DNA of 64,000 bases from Bacillota bacterium (GTDB taxonomy: Bacteria > Bacillota > Clostridia > Christensenellales > CAG-138): assembly GCA_023455425.1 (NCBI GenBank), contig JAEYCM010000006.1, positions 30,184 to 94,183 of the forward strand, written 5' to 3'. Position 1 is the first letter of the stretch. Each line of letters opens with the position of its first letter. A program made the translations under genes and the position numbers. Positions 7,243 to 15,968 of this stretch are shown in pieces. The notes under the pieces are model-generated. The model was given only the letters and a program-made list of their open reading frames with translations. It made no database searches and had not been told where the DNA came from.

Positions 7243-8760
7243 TTGGATGCAAATAACCTAACGGATTGCTATCTGCTTGAAATGTGCGGCATATCCAAGA
7301 GCTTCCCGGGTGTGAAGGCGCTTGACGCCGTACAATTAAAAATCAGGCCGTATTCCGTACATGCCCTGATCGGGGAAAATGGGGCCGGCAAATCAACGCT
7401 TATGAAATGCCTTTTTGGCATCTATCAGCGGGATGAAGGCGACATTTATTTGGATGGGAAGCCTGTAGACTTCCGGAATCCGAGGCAGGCGCTCGATTGT
7501 GGCGTTTCCATGGTGCATCAGGAGCTCAACCAGGTCCAGGATCGCAGCGTAATGGAAAACATATGGCTTGGCAGGTTCCCCATGAAGGGCATTGTTGTAG
7601 ATAGCAAAAAAATGTACGAACGTACAAAGGAAATATTTGACGATCTGTCTATCAACATTGATCCGCGTGAAAAGGTGGCGAATCTATCCGTATCGCAAAG
7701 GCAAATGACGGAAATTGCCAAGGCCGTGTCGTGTGATGCGAAGATCATTGTTTTTGATGAGCCGACCTCGTCGCTTACTGAGGTCGAGGTGAAACATCTG
7801 TTCAATATTATTCAAAAATTACGCGATAACGGCTGCGGAATTATATATATATCGCATAAACTGGAGGAAATACTCGAAATCTCCGATGAAGTCACGGTAA
7901 TGCGGGACGGGAAATGGGTATATACGGGCGAGTGCGGAACGCTCACAATTGACAGGCTCATTTCGCTCATCGTTGGACGGGAGCTTACAGATCGCTTTCC
8001 GCCAAGAGGCGCCGGGCCTTTCAACGAGGTCATGCTCCATGTGGACAACCTTTCCGGGGAATATGCGCCAACTGTAACGGACGCATCATTTGAGCTCAGA
8101 AAAGGCGAGATACTTGGCATAGCGGGATTGATGGGCTCGCGCAGGACAGAGACCGTTGAAACGCTATTTGGCATAAGAAAACGCAAAAGCGGGACAATTC
8201 GGCTGCATGACAAACTCCTTGAAAACAGGCACCCGCGGGAGTCTATTGGCAACGGCTTCGCGCTGGTAACAGAAGAGCGCCGCCATTCCGGCATATTCCC
8301 GACGCTGGATATCACATTCAACAGCATAATCGCGAATATCGGCCAATACACTAATAAATTCGGCGTGCTCAATGAGAAGAAGATTGCGCGGGATACAAAA
8401 TGGGTGATAGATACCTTAAGCGTAAAAACACCCAACACAAGGGCGCGGATACAGAATCTTTCCGGTGGAAACCAGCAGAAGGTGATTATGGGCCGCTGGC
8501 TCCTGACGGAACCTGCCATTATGCTGCTGGATGAACCGACGCGCGGTATTGATGTGGGTGCGAAATACGATATTTACCAGCTTATTATCGAATGCGCGCA
8601 AAAGGGCAGCGCGGTGATCTTTATATCTTCAGAGATGCCCGAGCTACTGGGTATCACCGACCGTATTCTGGTTATGAGCAATGGGCGTGTCGCTGGCATT
8701 GTGGATACTAAGTGCGCGACTCAGGAAGAGCTGCTTAAGCTTGCCGCAAAGCACTTATAG
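7243..8760 (+). CDS. mglA: Sugar ABC importer ATPase, two nucleotide-binding domains (MglA family)
   Basis: 505 residues with two ABC domains. The first has Walker A 'GENGAGKST' (residues 44-52), signature 'LSVSQRQ' and Walker B 'IIVFDEPTSSLT'. The second has a degenerate Walker A ('GLMGSRRTE'), signature 'LSGGNQQKV' and 'LLDEPTRGIDVG', the usual MglA/RbsA pattern. It powers uptake with the neighbouring binding protein and permease. The start is TTG, preceded by AAAGGGTGA at good spacing; the next in-frame ATG (7282) would cut the first beta strand. The permease gene follows after 14 bases. Confidence 0.93.
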   Translation: MDANNLTDCYLLEMCGISKSFPGVKALDAVQLKIRPYSVHALIGENGAGKSTLMKCLFGIYQRDEGDIYLDGKPVDFRNPRQALDCGVSMVHQELNQVQDRSVMENIWLGRFPMKGIVVDSKKMYERTKEIFDDLSINIDPREKVANLSVSQRQMTEIAKAVSCDAKIIVFDEPTSSLTEVEVKHLFNIIQKLRDNGCGIIYISHKLEEILEISDEVTVMRDGKWVYTGECGTLTIDRLISLIVGRELTDRFPPRGAGPFNEVMLHVDNLSGEYAPTVTDASFELRKGEILGIAGLMGSRRTETVETLFGIRKRKSGTIRLHDKLLENRHPRESIGNGFALVTEERRHSGIFPTLDITFNSIIANIGQYTNKFGVLNEKKIARDTKWVIDTLSVKTPNTRARIQNLSGGNQQKVIMGRWLLTEPAIMLLDEPTRGIDVGAKYDIYQLIIECAQKGSAVIFISSEMPELLGITDRILVMSNGRVAGIVDTKCATQEELLKLAAKHL

Positions 8761-8774
8761 GAGAGGATGAAAAT

Positions 8775-9800
8775 ATGGGAGCATTACCTGCTAAACTTAT
8801 AAATAAAGGCATTAAAGAAAAGCTCATCAATAATTCCATATATATTGTTTTGCTTGCCCTGTTTGCCGTCATTGTATTGATCGATCCCTCGTTTGTAAGC
8901 TTAAAGAACTTTGGGTTTATCCTGAGCCAATCGGCTACGCGCATGATTTTTGCCTGTGCGATTGCGGGGCCTATTGTACTGGGGGGCACGGACCTTGCCG
9001 CGGGGCGCCTGATAGGGTTTGCCAGCCTGATCACGGCCTCGCTGCTCCAATCGCCCGACTATGTGGCAAGGGTATTTCCGAATTTGCCGGTTCTTCCGGT
9101 GTGGCTGCCGATATTGCTTGCCATGTTCATTTGCGTGCTGTTTTCCCTTTTCCATGGGTACCTCGTGGCCAAGCTTAAGGTTGCGCCGTTTATTGCGTCG
9201 TTGGGCATGCAGCTGGTTGTATATGGGCTGATGTCTGTTTATTTCGATGCGGTGAGCGATTCCGCGCCGATCGGCGTATTGGACGACCGGTTTACCGCCT
9301 TCGCGCAAAACGGCATTAACATCCTTGGCTTCCGGCTTCAATATATTATACTGTACGCAGTCGTTGTGATCTTTCTGGTCTGGTTCATCTGGAATAAGAC
9401 CAGGTTGGGGAAAAACATGTTTGCGATCGGCGGAAATTCGGAAGCGGCAAACGTTTCCGGCGTTAATCTCATTACAAACACACTGGCTATTTATGTACTG
9501 GCGGGCCTGTTATACGGGTTTGGCGGTGCGCTTGAGGTGGCGCGTACGGGCAGCGCAACGAATGCCCTTGGGCAGGGCTACGAACTGGATGCGATCGCCG
9601 CGTGCGTCGTGGGAGGCGTATCCATGCGCGGCGGCATAGGCACAATCAAGGGTATTATCACAGGCGTGCTGCTGTTTCAGGTAATCAGCTACGGGTTGGT
9701 TTATATACAGGTCAATCCCTATCTTGTGTATTTTGTAAAGGGCGCCATCATTCTCGTTGCGGTAGTGATAGACACCCAAAAGACCATTAAAAAGAAGTAA
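8775..9800 (+). CDS. mglC: Sugar ABC importer permease (MglC family)
   Basis: 341 residues with roughly ten hydrophobic segments, belonging to the BPD_transp_2 family. Recognisable MglC features are 'GGTDLAAGRLIG' near residue 76, 'AIGGNSEAANVSGVN' in the cytoplasmic loop and 'GYELDAIAACVVGG' near residue 260. It should form the membrane channel as a homodimer with the ATPase at 7243. The start is supported by AGGAGAGG in the gap after the ATPase stop. With its two neighbours it completes a standard three-gene Mgl importer. Confidence 0.92.
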   Translation: MGALPAKLINKGIKEKLINNSIYIVLLALFAVIVLIDPSFVSLKNFGFILSQSATRMIFACAIAGPIVLGGTDLAAGRLIGFASLITASLLQSPDYVARVFPNLPVLPVWLPILLAMFICVLFSLFHGYLVAKLKVAPFIASLGMQLVVYGLMSVYFDAVSDSAPIGVLDDRFTAFAQNGINILGFRLQYIILYAVVVIFLVWFIWNKTRLGKNMFAIGGNSEAANVSGVNLITNTLAIYVLAGLLYGFGGALEVARTGSATNALGQGYELDAIAACVVGGVSMRGGIGTIKGIITGVLLFQVISYGLVYIQVNPYLVYFVKGAIILVAVVIDTQKTIKKK

Positions 9801-9846
9801 CCGGCGATTGCCGACCTATCTTCTTAGGCAACTTTACGGAGGAAAT

Positions 9847-10878
9847 ATGGACCAACGTACAATGAAGGCCGCGGTTCTGGAGCAGTTCGGATCTGAATTG
9901 CGCATTCGCCGGCTCCCCGTGCCAACGCCCGGCAAGGGCGAGGTCTTAATCAAAGTAAAAGCGAGCGGGCTTTGCGGCACGGATCTGCATATCCAGGACG
10001 GGCGCTTGCCTTCCGTTACACTTCCCTATATCCCGGGTCACGAGACTGCGGGGGAGGTATATGAACTGGGCGAGGGCGTGGAAGGGTTAGAGAAGGGCGA
10101 CGCGGTGATTGTTGCAATCGATATCGTATGCAACCGCTGCCGGTTTTGCGTTACGGGAAGAGCCAATTTATGCACAAACCTGGTTCGGCTTGGGTTTGAA
10201 CGCAATGGCGGGCATGCGGAATATATGGTGGCGCCCGCTGCGAATTTGCTCAAATTCAAGAAAAGCGTACCGTTTGAAAAAGCGGCGATTATACCGGATG
10301 CGGTCGCTTGCATGTACCATGCCATCAAGAACCAGGGGAATGTCCGCGCTTCGGACAATGTATGCATCATGGGGATAGGCGGCATAGGCTTTCAGGGTAT
10401 CCAGATAGCCAGGCATTTCGGGGCTTCGGTTTTCTGTACGAGCCGGAATGATAAGAAGCTGAAGATGGCGAAAGACTTTGGCGCCAGCCACGGGATTAAT
10501 ACGCAAACCGACGATCTCTATGAAGCGATAAGGGAATTAACCCACAATGAACTGTGCGATGTCGTTTTTGATAATATCGGCAGCGCTTCCTCTGTGCAGG
10601 CCAGTTTGGATATCTGCAGGCCGGGCGGGAAAGTGGTAGTGGTAGGATACAATGAAGAAACCTATCAGGTGCGGTTTCAGGGGATGGTTATGAAAGAAAA
10701 GGAGATCATCGGCATCCGGGGCAGCAACCGCAGGGATCTCATAGAAACCATCCGGCTGGTGGAGCAAGGCATTATCGACCCCTATGTCTCCAATCAGTAC
10801 AATCTGGAGGATATCAATGAAGCGATGGCCTGCCTTAGGGAAGGAAAATCGCTTGGCAGGACAGTACTTACCATGTAG
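9847..10878 (+). CDS. Zinc-dependent medium-chain dehydrogenase, second copy
   Basis: 343 residues from the ATG at 9847, chosen because GGAGG lies six bases upstream; an in-frame TTG at 9808 has no such site. Catalytic zinc ligands are Cys43 ('GLCGTD') and His65-Glu66 ('GHETAGEV'). Structural zinc cysteines are 95, 98, 101 and 109. The cofactor-binding turn is 'GIGGIGFQG'. It resembles L-threonine or sorbitol dehydrogenases. It is only distantly similar to the MDR enzyme at 4922, so the locus probably oxidises two positions or two substrates. The lactonase gene follows. Confidence 0.88.
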   Translation: MDQRTMKAAVLEQFGSELRIRRLPVPTPGKGEVLIKVKASGLCGTDLHIQDGRLPSVTLPYIPGHETAGEVYELGEGVEGLEKGDAVIVAIDIVCNRCRFCVTGRANLCTNLVRLGFERNGGHAEYMVAPAANLLKFKKSVPFEKAAIIPDAVACMYHAIKNQGNVRASDNVCIMGIGGIGFQGIQIARHFGASVFCTSRNDKKLKMAKDFGASHGINTQTDDLYEAIRELTHNELCDVVFDNIGSASSVQASLDICRPGGKVVVVGYNEETYQVRFQGMVMKEKEIIGIRGSNRRDLIETIRLVEQGIIDPYVSNQYNLEDINEAMACLREGKSLGRTVLTM

Positions 10879-11006
10879 GCGCGGCAATGCGGGGGATTTG
10901 TGTCCAAGAGGCAGCGGTGGATAGATGCGCCCTTGTGACGATTCCCCATTGGAGCGATCATTACGGCACGCAGGGACCTGCGTATCTCTACTCAGGAGAG
11001 GAAAGA

Positions 11007-12110
11007 ATGTCAGAAAAAGCAGTATTATTCATAGGTACTTACACGCAACCCATTTTGCACGGAACAGGCAATGTACTTGTTGGACGCGGGCAAGGTATTT
11101 ATCATGTTGAACTGGATATCGAAACAGGGCGTTTTAGTGATAGCCGGCTGGTAATTGGAACGCCAAACCCCTCTTATTTATGCTTGTCTCCCTGTGGGCG
11201 TTATCTTTATGCCGTCAATGAGCTCAAGGAATATGACGGCAAGGCGCAGGGCTCCGTTTCAGCCTTTGCGCTTGACGGAGAACGTGCGGTTTTGATCAAT
11301 ACCAAGCCGACCGGAGGGACAGATCCCTGCCATGTTGCGGTAAGTCATGACGGCAAGCTGCTTGTGGTATCCAATTTTATGAGCGGAAGCATCTGCGCTT
11401 ACGCCATAGGGGATGATGGCGCGCTTTGCGGCGAAGGCCAATTTTTTCAGCATGAAGGCGCGGGGAAGGATCCCCTCCGTCAGAGCGGGCCGCATGCCCA
11501 TGCCGCCGTTTTCGACCCAACGGATCGTTTTGTCCATGTTCCCGATCTTGGAGTGGACGAAATTAAAACGTATCGCTATGATCACGCTGCCGGAAAGCTG
11601 GAGTTTCATGCATCCTATCGGGCGGCTGCCGGATCGGGCCCGCGCTACTGCGAGTTTCATCCGTTTAACGGGTTGTGTTATAGCATCAACGAATTGGGCT
11701 GCACGATAGATGTGCTTACATGGGATGCGCAAACAGGGAAGCTAGACCGACTAGACACGGTATCCACCGTGAGCCCCGATTATGAAGGGAAAACGATTTG
11801 TGCGGCCCTTCGCATCACGCCGGATGGACGCTATGTGTATGGATCAAACCGCGGGCATGATAGCATTGCCGCCTTCTCTGTACAACCGGACGGCAGGCTT
11901 AAAAGCGGCGGCTTCTTTCCGAGCGGCGGCAAAACCCCACGGGACTTTACCATTAATTCCACGGGGCGGTATCTGATTGCTGCCAATCAGGACAGCGATA
12001 TTGTCACGGCTTTTGTGATCGACCCCGATAGTGGACGGCTCCGGCTTACTGACGAGCTCCGTATTCCCACGCCAGTATGTGTTCTGGGGCACGGCAAAAT
12101 TGACAGATAA
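11007..12110 (+). CDS. Beta-propeller lactonase (6-phosphogluconolactonase YbhE/Pgl family)
   Basis: 367 residues from the ATG at 11007, which is preceded by CAGGAGAGG; upstream in-frame codons lack a ribosome site and family similarity. Repeated blade motifs such as 'LCLSPCGRYLYAVNE', 'DPCHVAVSHDGKLLVVSN', 'PHAHAAVFDPTDRFVHVPDLG' and 'ALRITPDGRYVYGSNRG' define the seven-bladed cytoplasmic lactonase. It hydrolyses an aldonolactone. The family enzyme acts on 6-phosphogluconolactone, but here the partner dehydrogenases are MDR types that use free sugars, so an unphosphorylated lactone is also plausible. It sits between the second MDR gene and the LacI regulator. Confidence 0.88.
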   Translation: MSEKAVLFIGTYTQPILHGTGNVLVGRGQGIYHVELDIETGRFSDSRLVIGTPNPSYLCLSPCGRYLYAVNELKEYDGKAQGSVSAFALDGERAVLINTKPTGGTDPCHVAVSHDGKLLVVSNFMSGSICAYAIGDDGALCGEGQFFQHEGAGKDPLRQSGPHAHAAVFDPTDRFVHVPDLGVDEIKTYRYDHAAGKLEFHASYRAAAGSGPRYCEFHPFNGLCYSINELGCTIDVLTWDAQTGKLDRLDTVSTVSPDYEGKTICAALRITPDGRYVYGSNRGHDSIAAFSVQPDGRLKSGGFFPSGGKTPRDFTINSTGRYLIAANQDSDIVTAFVIDPDSGRLRLTDELRIPTPVCVLGHGKIDR

Positions 12111-12152
12111 GTACGCGCTTGCTATACTTGCAATGCTTGGAGGTATTCCCAT

Positions 12153-13166
12153 ATGAAACCAAAGTATAGGGCAAAACGCGTCCTGGTGACATCCAATGAT
12201 GTTGCCCGGCATGCCAACGTCTCGCAGGCTACCGTTTCGCGCGTGTTCAGCAATACGGCGCAGGTCAAGCCGGAGACCGTGGACCAGGTTTTAAAAGCCG
12301 CCGATGAACTGGGCTATCGTCCAAATGCAATCGCAAGGAGCCTTACCTCCAGCAAGACGGATATGATTGCGGTCGTGTCGGTCAATTTTGACAACCCGTT
12401 TTATCAGACTCTTTTAATCAAAATGTCCCATATGATCACCAGCATGGGAAAAAAGATGATGTTCATCCAATCTCCCTTCGAACAGGCGCTGGATGACATC
12501 CTTTATCAGGTGATGGAGTATCAGGTGGACGGCATCATCGTTCTTTCTGCCGCACTGTCCTCCAAAATGGCCTATGAATTCGCGCGCGTACGCACGCCGC
12601 TTGTGGTGTTCAATAAGCATTTTGACGGCCGGAATTATTTTTCGGTCTGTTCTGATAATATCGATGCGGGACACCTGGTTGCAGAGCATCTGGTGCAAAA
12701 AGGATACAAAAGCTTTGGTTTCATTTCCGGCGATCTGCTCAAGCAGACGAGCGAATTCCGCTTCCGTGGGTACACGGAGTACCTGGATAAGCATGGGTTT
12801 ACCGACTGTACCGTGGCCGCGGGGGATTACAGTTATCGCTCAGGCTATGAGGCCTTGCTTTCCATGCGGCAAAAAGGAGCGCTTCCGGAGGCTGTGTTCT
12901 GCGTAAACGACCTGATGGCCCTTGGCGCCATGGACGCCGCGCGGCAGGAGCTGGGGCTGAGTATCCCCAAGGATATCGCATTCGTGGGCTTTGACGACCT
13001 CGAACAGTGCCGCTGGCGCGCTTACCAGCTCACCTCCGTGCAGCAGCCAATTGACGAAATGATAGAATACACAAAAAACTATCTGTCCAAGAAATTTGAA
13101 AATGCGGATACAAGCGGCGGCTACATGCTTTTAAAGTGCAAGTTGAACCCGCGCGCCTCGTCCTGA
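12153..13166 (+). CDS. LacI-family transcriptional regulator
   Basis: 337 residues. The helix-turn-helix is at about residues 13-35 ('SNDVARHANVSQATVSRVF'), with the hinge helix 'ELGYRPNAIARSL' after it, then a periplasmic-binding-protein-like sensor domain and the conserved C-terminal 'FVGFDDLE'. GGAGGT precedes the ATG. It is the natural candidate to bind the palindrome at 3883-3898 and to control the sugar-acid locus in response to a sugar, lactone or acid. The preceding gap is only 42 bases, so it is probably cotranscribed. Confidence 0.92.
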   Translation: MKPKYRAKRVLVTSNDVARHANVSQATVSRVFSNTAQVKPETVDQVLKAADELGYRPNAIARSLTSSKTDMIAVVSVNFDNPFYQTLLIKMSHMITSMGKKMMFIQSPFEQALDDILYQVMEYQVDGIIVLSAALSSKMAYEFARVRTPLVVFNKHFDGRNYFSVCSDNIDAGHLVAEHLVQKGYKSFGFISGDLLKQTSEFRFRGYTEYLDKHGFTDCTVAAGDYSYRSGYEALLSMRQKGALPEAVFCVNDLMALGAMDAARQELGLSIPKDIAFVGFDDLEQCRWRAYQLTSVQQPIDEMIEYTKNYLSKKFENADTSGGYMLLKCKLNPRASS

Positions 13167-13393
13167 CGTTCAGGTGCTTAAAAAGATGTGCGCCGAGTAG
13201 GGCAGCCGTACTCTTTTTCTCAAATACTCCTGCATCATAACCAAACGTTTCTGCCGCAGCGGCAGGGACTGGTTTCGTGTGGCCGCACAGCAGTAGCTCT
13301 GCTATTTTTTGCCCCTATCTTCCGGAGTAAAACCGCTTTGCCAGCTTCGGAGATACTGATTTAGATACTAACGAATGAAAGGAAGAATTGGAA

Positions 13394-14467
13394 ATGCAAT
13401 TGAAACAAGGCTGTAAGTATGCGCTTGTCGTTCCTACCAGCATGGGCGTTCGCATCACGCCTGAGGACAGGCAGCCGGTACATACCAGCAGCAGATATTT
13501 CATGCAGGCAACCAGTGCGGAAACCAATGTCGCAAGCGTAAGCGCGGCACTCGGCCTGCCCGTAAAGGTGCTGACCACTTTTGTGGCAGACAGCCCGATC
13601 GCGCAATTTATCAAAAACGATCTGAGAAGCCGGAATATGGAGTATGAGGGAGTAGATGTACTCCAAGGCGGGCCATGGGGCTACCGGCACCAATTCAACA
13701 TTGCCGACAGCGGGTTTGGCATGCGCGGGCCGCGCGTGCACAACGACCGGACAGGCGAGGTCGGGCGTGCGCTCAATGTGAAGGATTTTGATCTGGAGCG
13801 TATATTTGGCGTTGAAGGCGTGCAAATCTTGCATCTTTCGGGTTTGATTGCGGCGCTTTCGGAGGAGACCGGCTTATTCTGCCTGGAGCTTGCGCGCGCG
13901 GCAAAAAGGCACGGTACGCTGGTGTCGTTTGATTTGAACCACCGTGCTTCGTTCTGGAAAGGACGTGAGGTACAACTGCGGGATATGTTCAAGGAGATCG
14001 CAGGCGCATCGGATATTCTCATTGGCAATGAGGAGGATTTCCAGCTGTGCCTTGGCGTACAGGGGCCGGAGGCGGGCGGCAGCGCGCTTACCTCCAAGCT
14101 GGACAGCTTTCAGGGCATGATCGGGCGCGTAAAGGAAAGTTTCCCGGGCGCCTCGCTGTTTGCTACAACGCTGCGGCAGGTGGTTTCTGCAAATGAACAC
14201 CTTTGGGGCGCTATCTTATTGGACGGGGAGACCTGGCATGTTGTAGAGCCGCGTTCGATCCCTATACTGGACCGCATCGGCGGCGGAGACGGGTTCGTAG
14301 GCGGCCTGCTTTACGGCGTGCTGAAGGGCTTTTCGGCGGAAGCTGCATTGCACTTTGGGTGGGCGACAGGAACGCTGGCAACAACCATGCTGCAGGATTA
14401 TGCTTTGCCAGCGGATGAAAAGCAGGTGTGGAGCATTTGGGAAGGCAACGCGCGCGTACAGAGATAA
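13394..14467 (+). CDS. PfkB-family carbohydrate kinase (2-keto-3-deoxygluconate kinase-like)
   Basis: 357 residues. The PfkB signature 'RIGGGDGFVGGLLYG' contains the catalytic base Asp299; the usual GAGDAF is altered to GGGDGF, as seen in some KDG kinases. Earlier features are 'MQATSAETNVASVSAALG' for the sugar lid and 'VSFDLNHRASFW'. The ATG at 13394 is chosen over a TTG six bases earlier because AAGGAAG is correctly spaced only to the ATG. It sits directly before 6-phosphogluconate dehydrogenase, so phosphorylation of gluconate or a keto-aldonate is the likely role. No FGGY-type gluconokinase is present in the window. Confidence 0.85.
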   Translation: MQLKQGCKYALVVPTSMGVRITPEDRQPVHTSSRYFMQATSAETNVASVSAALGLPVKVLTTFVADSPIAQFIKNDLRSRNMEYEGVDVLQGGPWGYRHQFNIADSGFGMRGPRVHNDRTGEVGRALNVKDFDLERIFGVEGVQILHLSGLIAALSEETGLFCLELARAAKRHGTLVSFDLNHRASFWKGREVQLRDMFKEIAGASDILIGNEEDFQLCLGVQGPEAGGSALTSKLDSFQGMIGRVKESFPGASLFATTLRQVVSANEHLWGAILLDGETWHVVEPRSIPILDRIGGGDGFVGGLLYGVLKGFSAEAALHFGWATGTLATTMLQDYALPADEKQVWSIWEGNARVQR

Positions 14468-14478
14468 GGAGCATAAAA

Positions 14479-15930
14479 ATGAAGCAAGCAGATATCGGGT
14501 TGATCGGCCTAGCGGTCATGGGCGAGAATCTTGTGATAAACATGGAAAGCAAGGGCTTTACGGTAGCGGTATATAACCGTACCGTAAGCCGAGTGACGGA
14601 TTTTGTGGAGGGACGCGCCAAAGATAAGCGCATTATTGGCACATACTCACTTGAAGAGCTCGTACAAAGTCTGAAGAGGCCGCGCAAAGTGATGATGCTT
14701 GTCAAAGCGGGCAAAGCGGTGGACGATTTTATCGACGCCTTGATTCCGCTGCTTGAGCCGGGCGATATCATTATTGATGGCGGCAACAGCCATTTTCCGG
14801 ATACCATCCGGCGGACGGCATATGTGGAAGGAAAGGGCCTGCTGTATATTGGCACGGGCGTATCCGGCGGCGAGGAGGGCGCATTGAAAGGCCCTTCTAT
14901 GATGCCGGGTGGCTCGCCTGCGGCGTGGCCGCATGTCAAACCCATATTCCAGGCGATCTGTGCCAAGGTGGAAGACGGTTCTCCTTGCTGCGACTGGGTG
15001 GGAGAGAACGGAGCGGGTCATTTTGTGAAGATGGTCCACAATGGCATTGAATATGGCGATATGCAGATCATCTGTGAGGCGTACCAGGTCATGCGCGACG
15101 TATTGGGCATGACGGCCGACGAAATGCACGAGGTGTTCAAGGCATGGAACGAAACGGAGCTAAACAGCTACCTGATTGAGATCACGCGTGATATTCTTGG
15201 TTACAAGGACGAGGACGGCAAACCGATAGTAGATAAAATACTCGATACTGCGGGGCAGAAAGGAACCGGAAAGTGGACGGGTGTTGCGGCCTTGGATGAG
15301 GGAGTGCCGCTCACATTGATCGGCGAAGCGGTATTCAGCCGCTGCCTCTCGTCCATGAAAGAGGAGCGTTTGGTGGCTGCAAAAGCGTTCCCAAAGCCCG
15401 CGCCTTCCTTCGCCGGCGACAAACCCGCGTTTGTAGAGGAGCTTCGGCGTGCGTTGTTCGCTTCCAAGATCATTTCCTACGCGCAGGGATATGCGCTTAT
15501 GCGGGCGGCGGCGAAGACCTACGGCTGGAACCTGAATTACGGCGGCATCGCTTTGATGTGGCGCGGCGGGTGCATCATCCGTTCGGCATTTTTAGGTAAG
15601 ATAAAGGAAGCGTTCGACCGTGATCCTGCCTTGGATAACTTGCTACTCGATCCCTATTTCAATAAGACCATAGGCGAGTTGGTGGAGGCATGGCGCAATG
15701 TGGCGGCGACGGCGATTCGCACGGGCGTACCCGCCCCCGCGCTGTGTTCGGCACTCAACTATTTTGACGGATATACTTCCGAGTTTTTGCCCGCAAACCT
15801 GTTGCAGGCACAACGGGATTATTTTGGCGCACATACCTACGAACGGCTTGACAGGCCCCGTGGCGAGTTTTTTCATACGAATTGGACGGGTAAGGGCGGT
15901 TCCACCGCCGCGAGCACATACAGCGTTTAG
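14479..15930 (+). CDS. gnd: 6-phosphogluconate dehydrogenase, decarboxylating
   Basis: 483 residues, the length of the long (dimeric) Gnd form. The Rossmann motif is 'IGLAVMGENL', followed by 'VYNRTVSRV', whose NRT is typical of NADP-preferring enzymes. 'DGGNSHFPDT', 'GVSGGEEGALKGPSMMPGG' and the catalytic 'KMVHNGIEYGDMQ' (Lys and Glu) are all present. It converts 6-phosphogluconate to ribulose 5-phosphate and CO2. The ATG at 14479 is preceded by AAGGAG. The frame is open further upstream, but that would overlap the kinase. It follows the kinase by 11 bases, linking the two reactions. Confidence 0.96.
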   Translation: MKQADIGLIGLAVMGENLVINMESKGFTVAVYNRTVSRVTDFVEGRAKDKRIIGTYSLEELVQSLKRPRKVMMLVKAGKAVDDFIDALIPLLEPGDIIIDGGNSHFPDTIRRTAYVEGKGLLYIGTGVSGGEEGALKGPSMMPGGSPAAWPHVKPIFQAICAKVEDGSPCCDWVGENGAGHFVKMVHNGIEYGDMQIICEAYQVMRDVLGMTADEMHEVFKAWNETELNSYLIEITRDILGYKDEDGKPIVDKILDTAGQKGTGKWTGVAALDEGVPLTLIGEAVFSRCLSSMKEERLVAAKAFPKPAPSFAGDKPAFVEELRRALFASKIISYAQGYALMRAAAKTYGWNLNYGGIALMWRGGCIIRSAFLGKIKEAFDRDPALDNLLLDPYFNKTIGELVEAWRNVAATAIRTGVPAPALCSALNYFDGYTSEFLPANLLQAQRDYFGAHTYERLDRPRGEFFHTNWTGKGGSTAASTYSV

Positions 15931-15968
15931 GCTGCGCAAGAAAAGCGTTTGTCGGCAAGGAGGGCGTC

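Noticed and set aside
9808..9846. Upstream TTG as the start of the second MDR dehydrogenase
   Set aside because: The 13 extra residues do not belong to the family and there is no ribosome site, while the ATG at 9847 has GGAGG at good spacing.
10887..11006. A 40-codon N-terminal extension of the lactonase gene
   Set aside because: The extension has no family similarity, and the ATG at 11007 follows a clear AGGAGAGG site. The extension is leader sequence.
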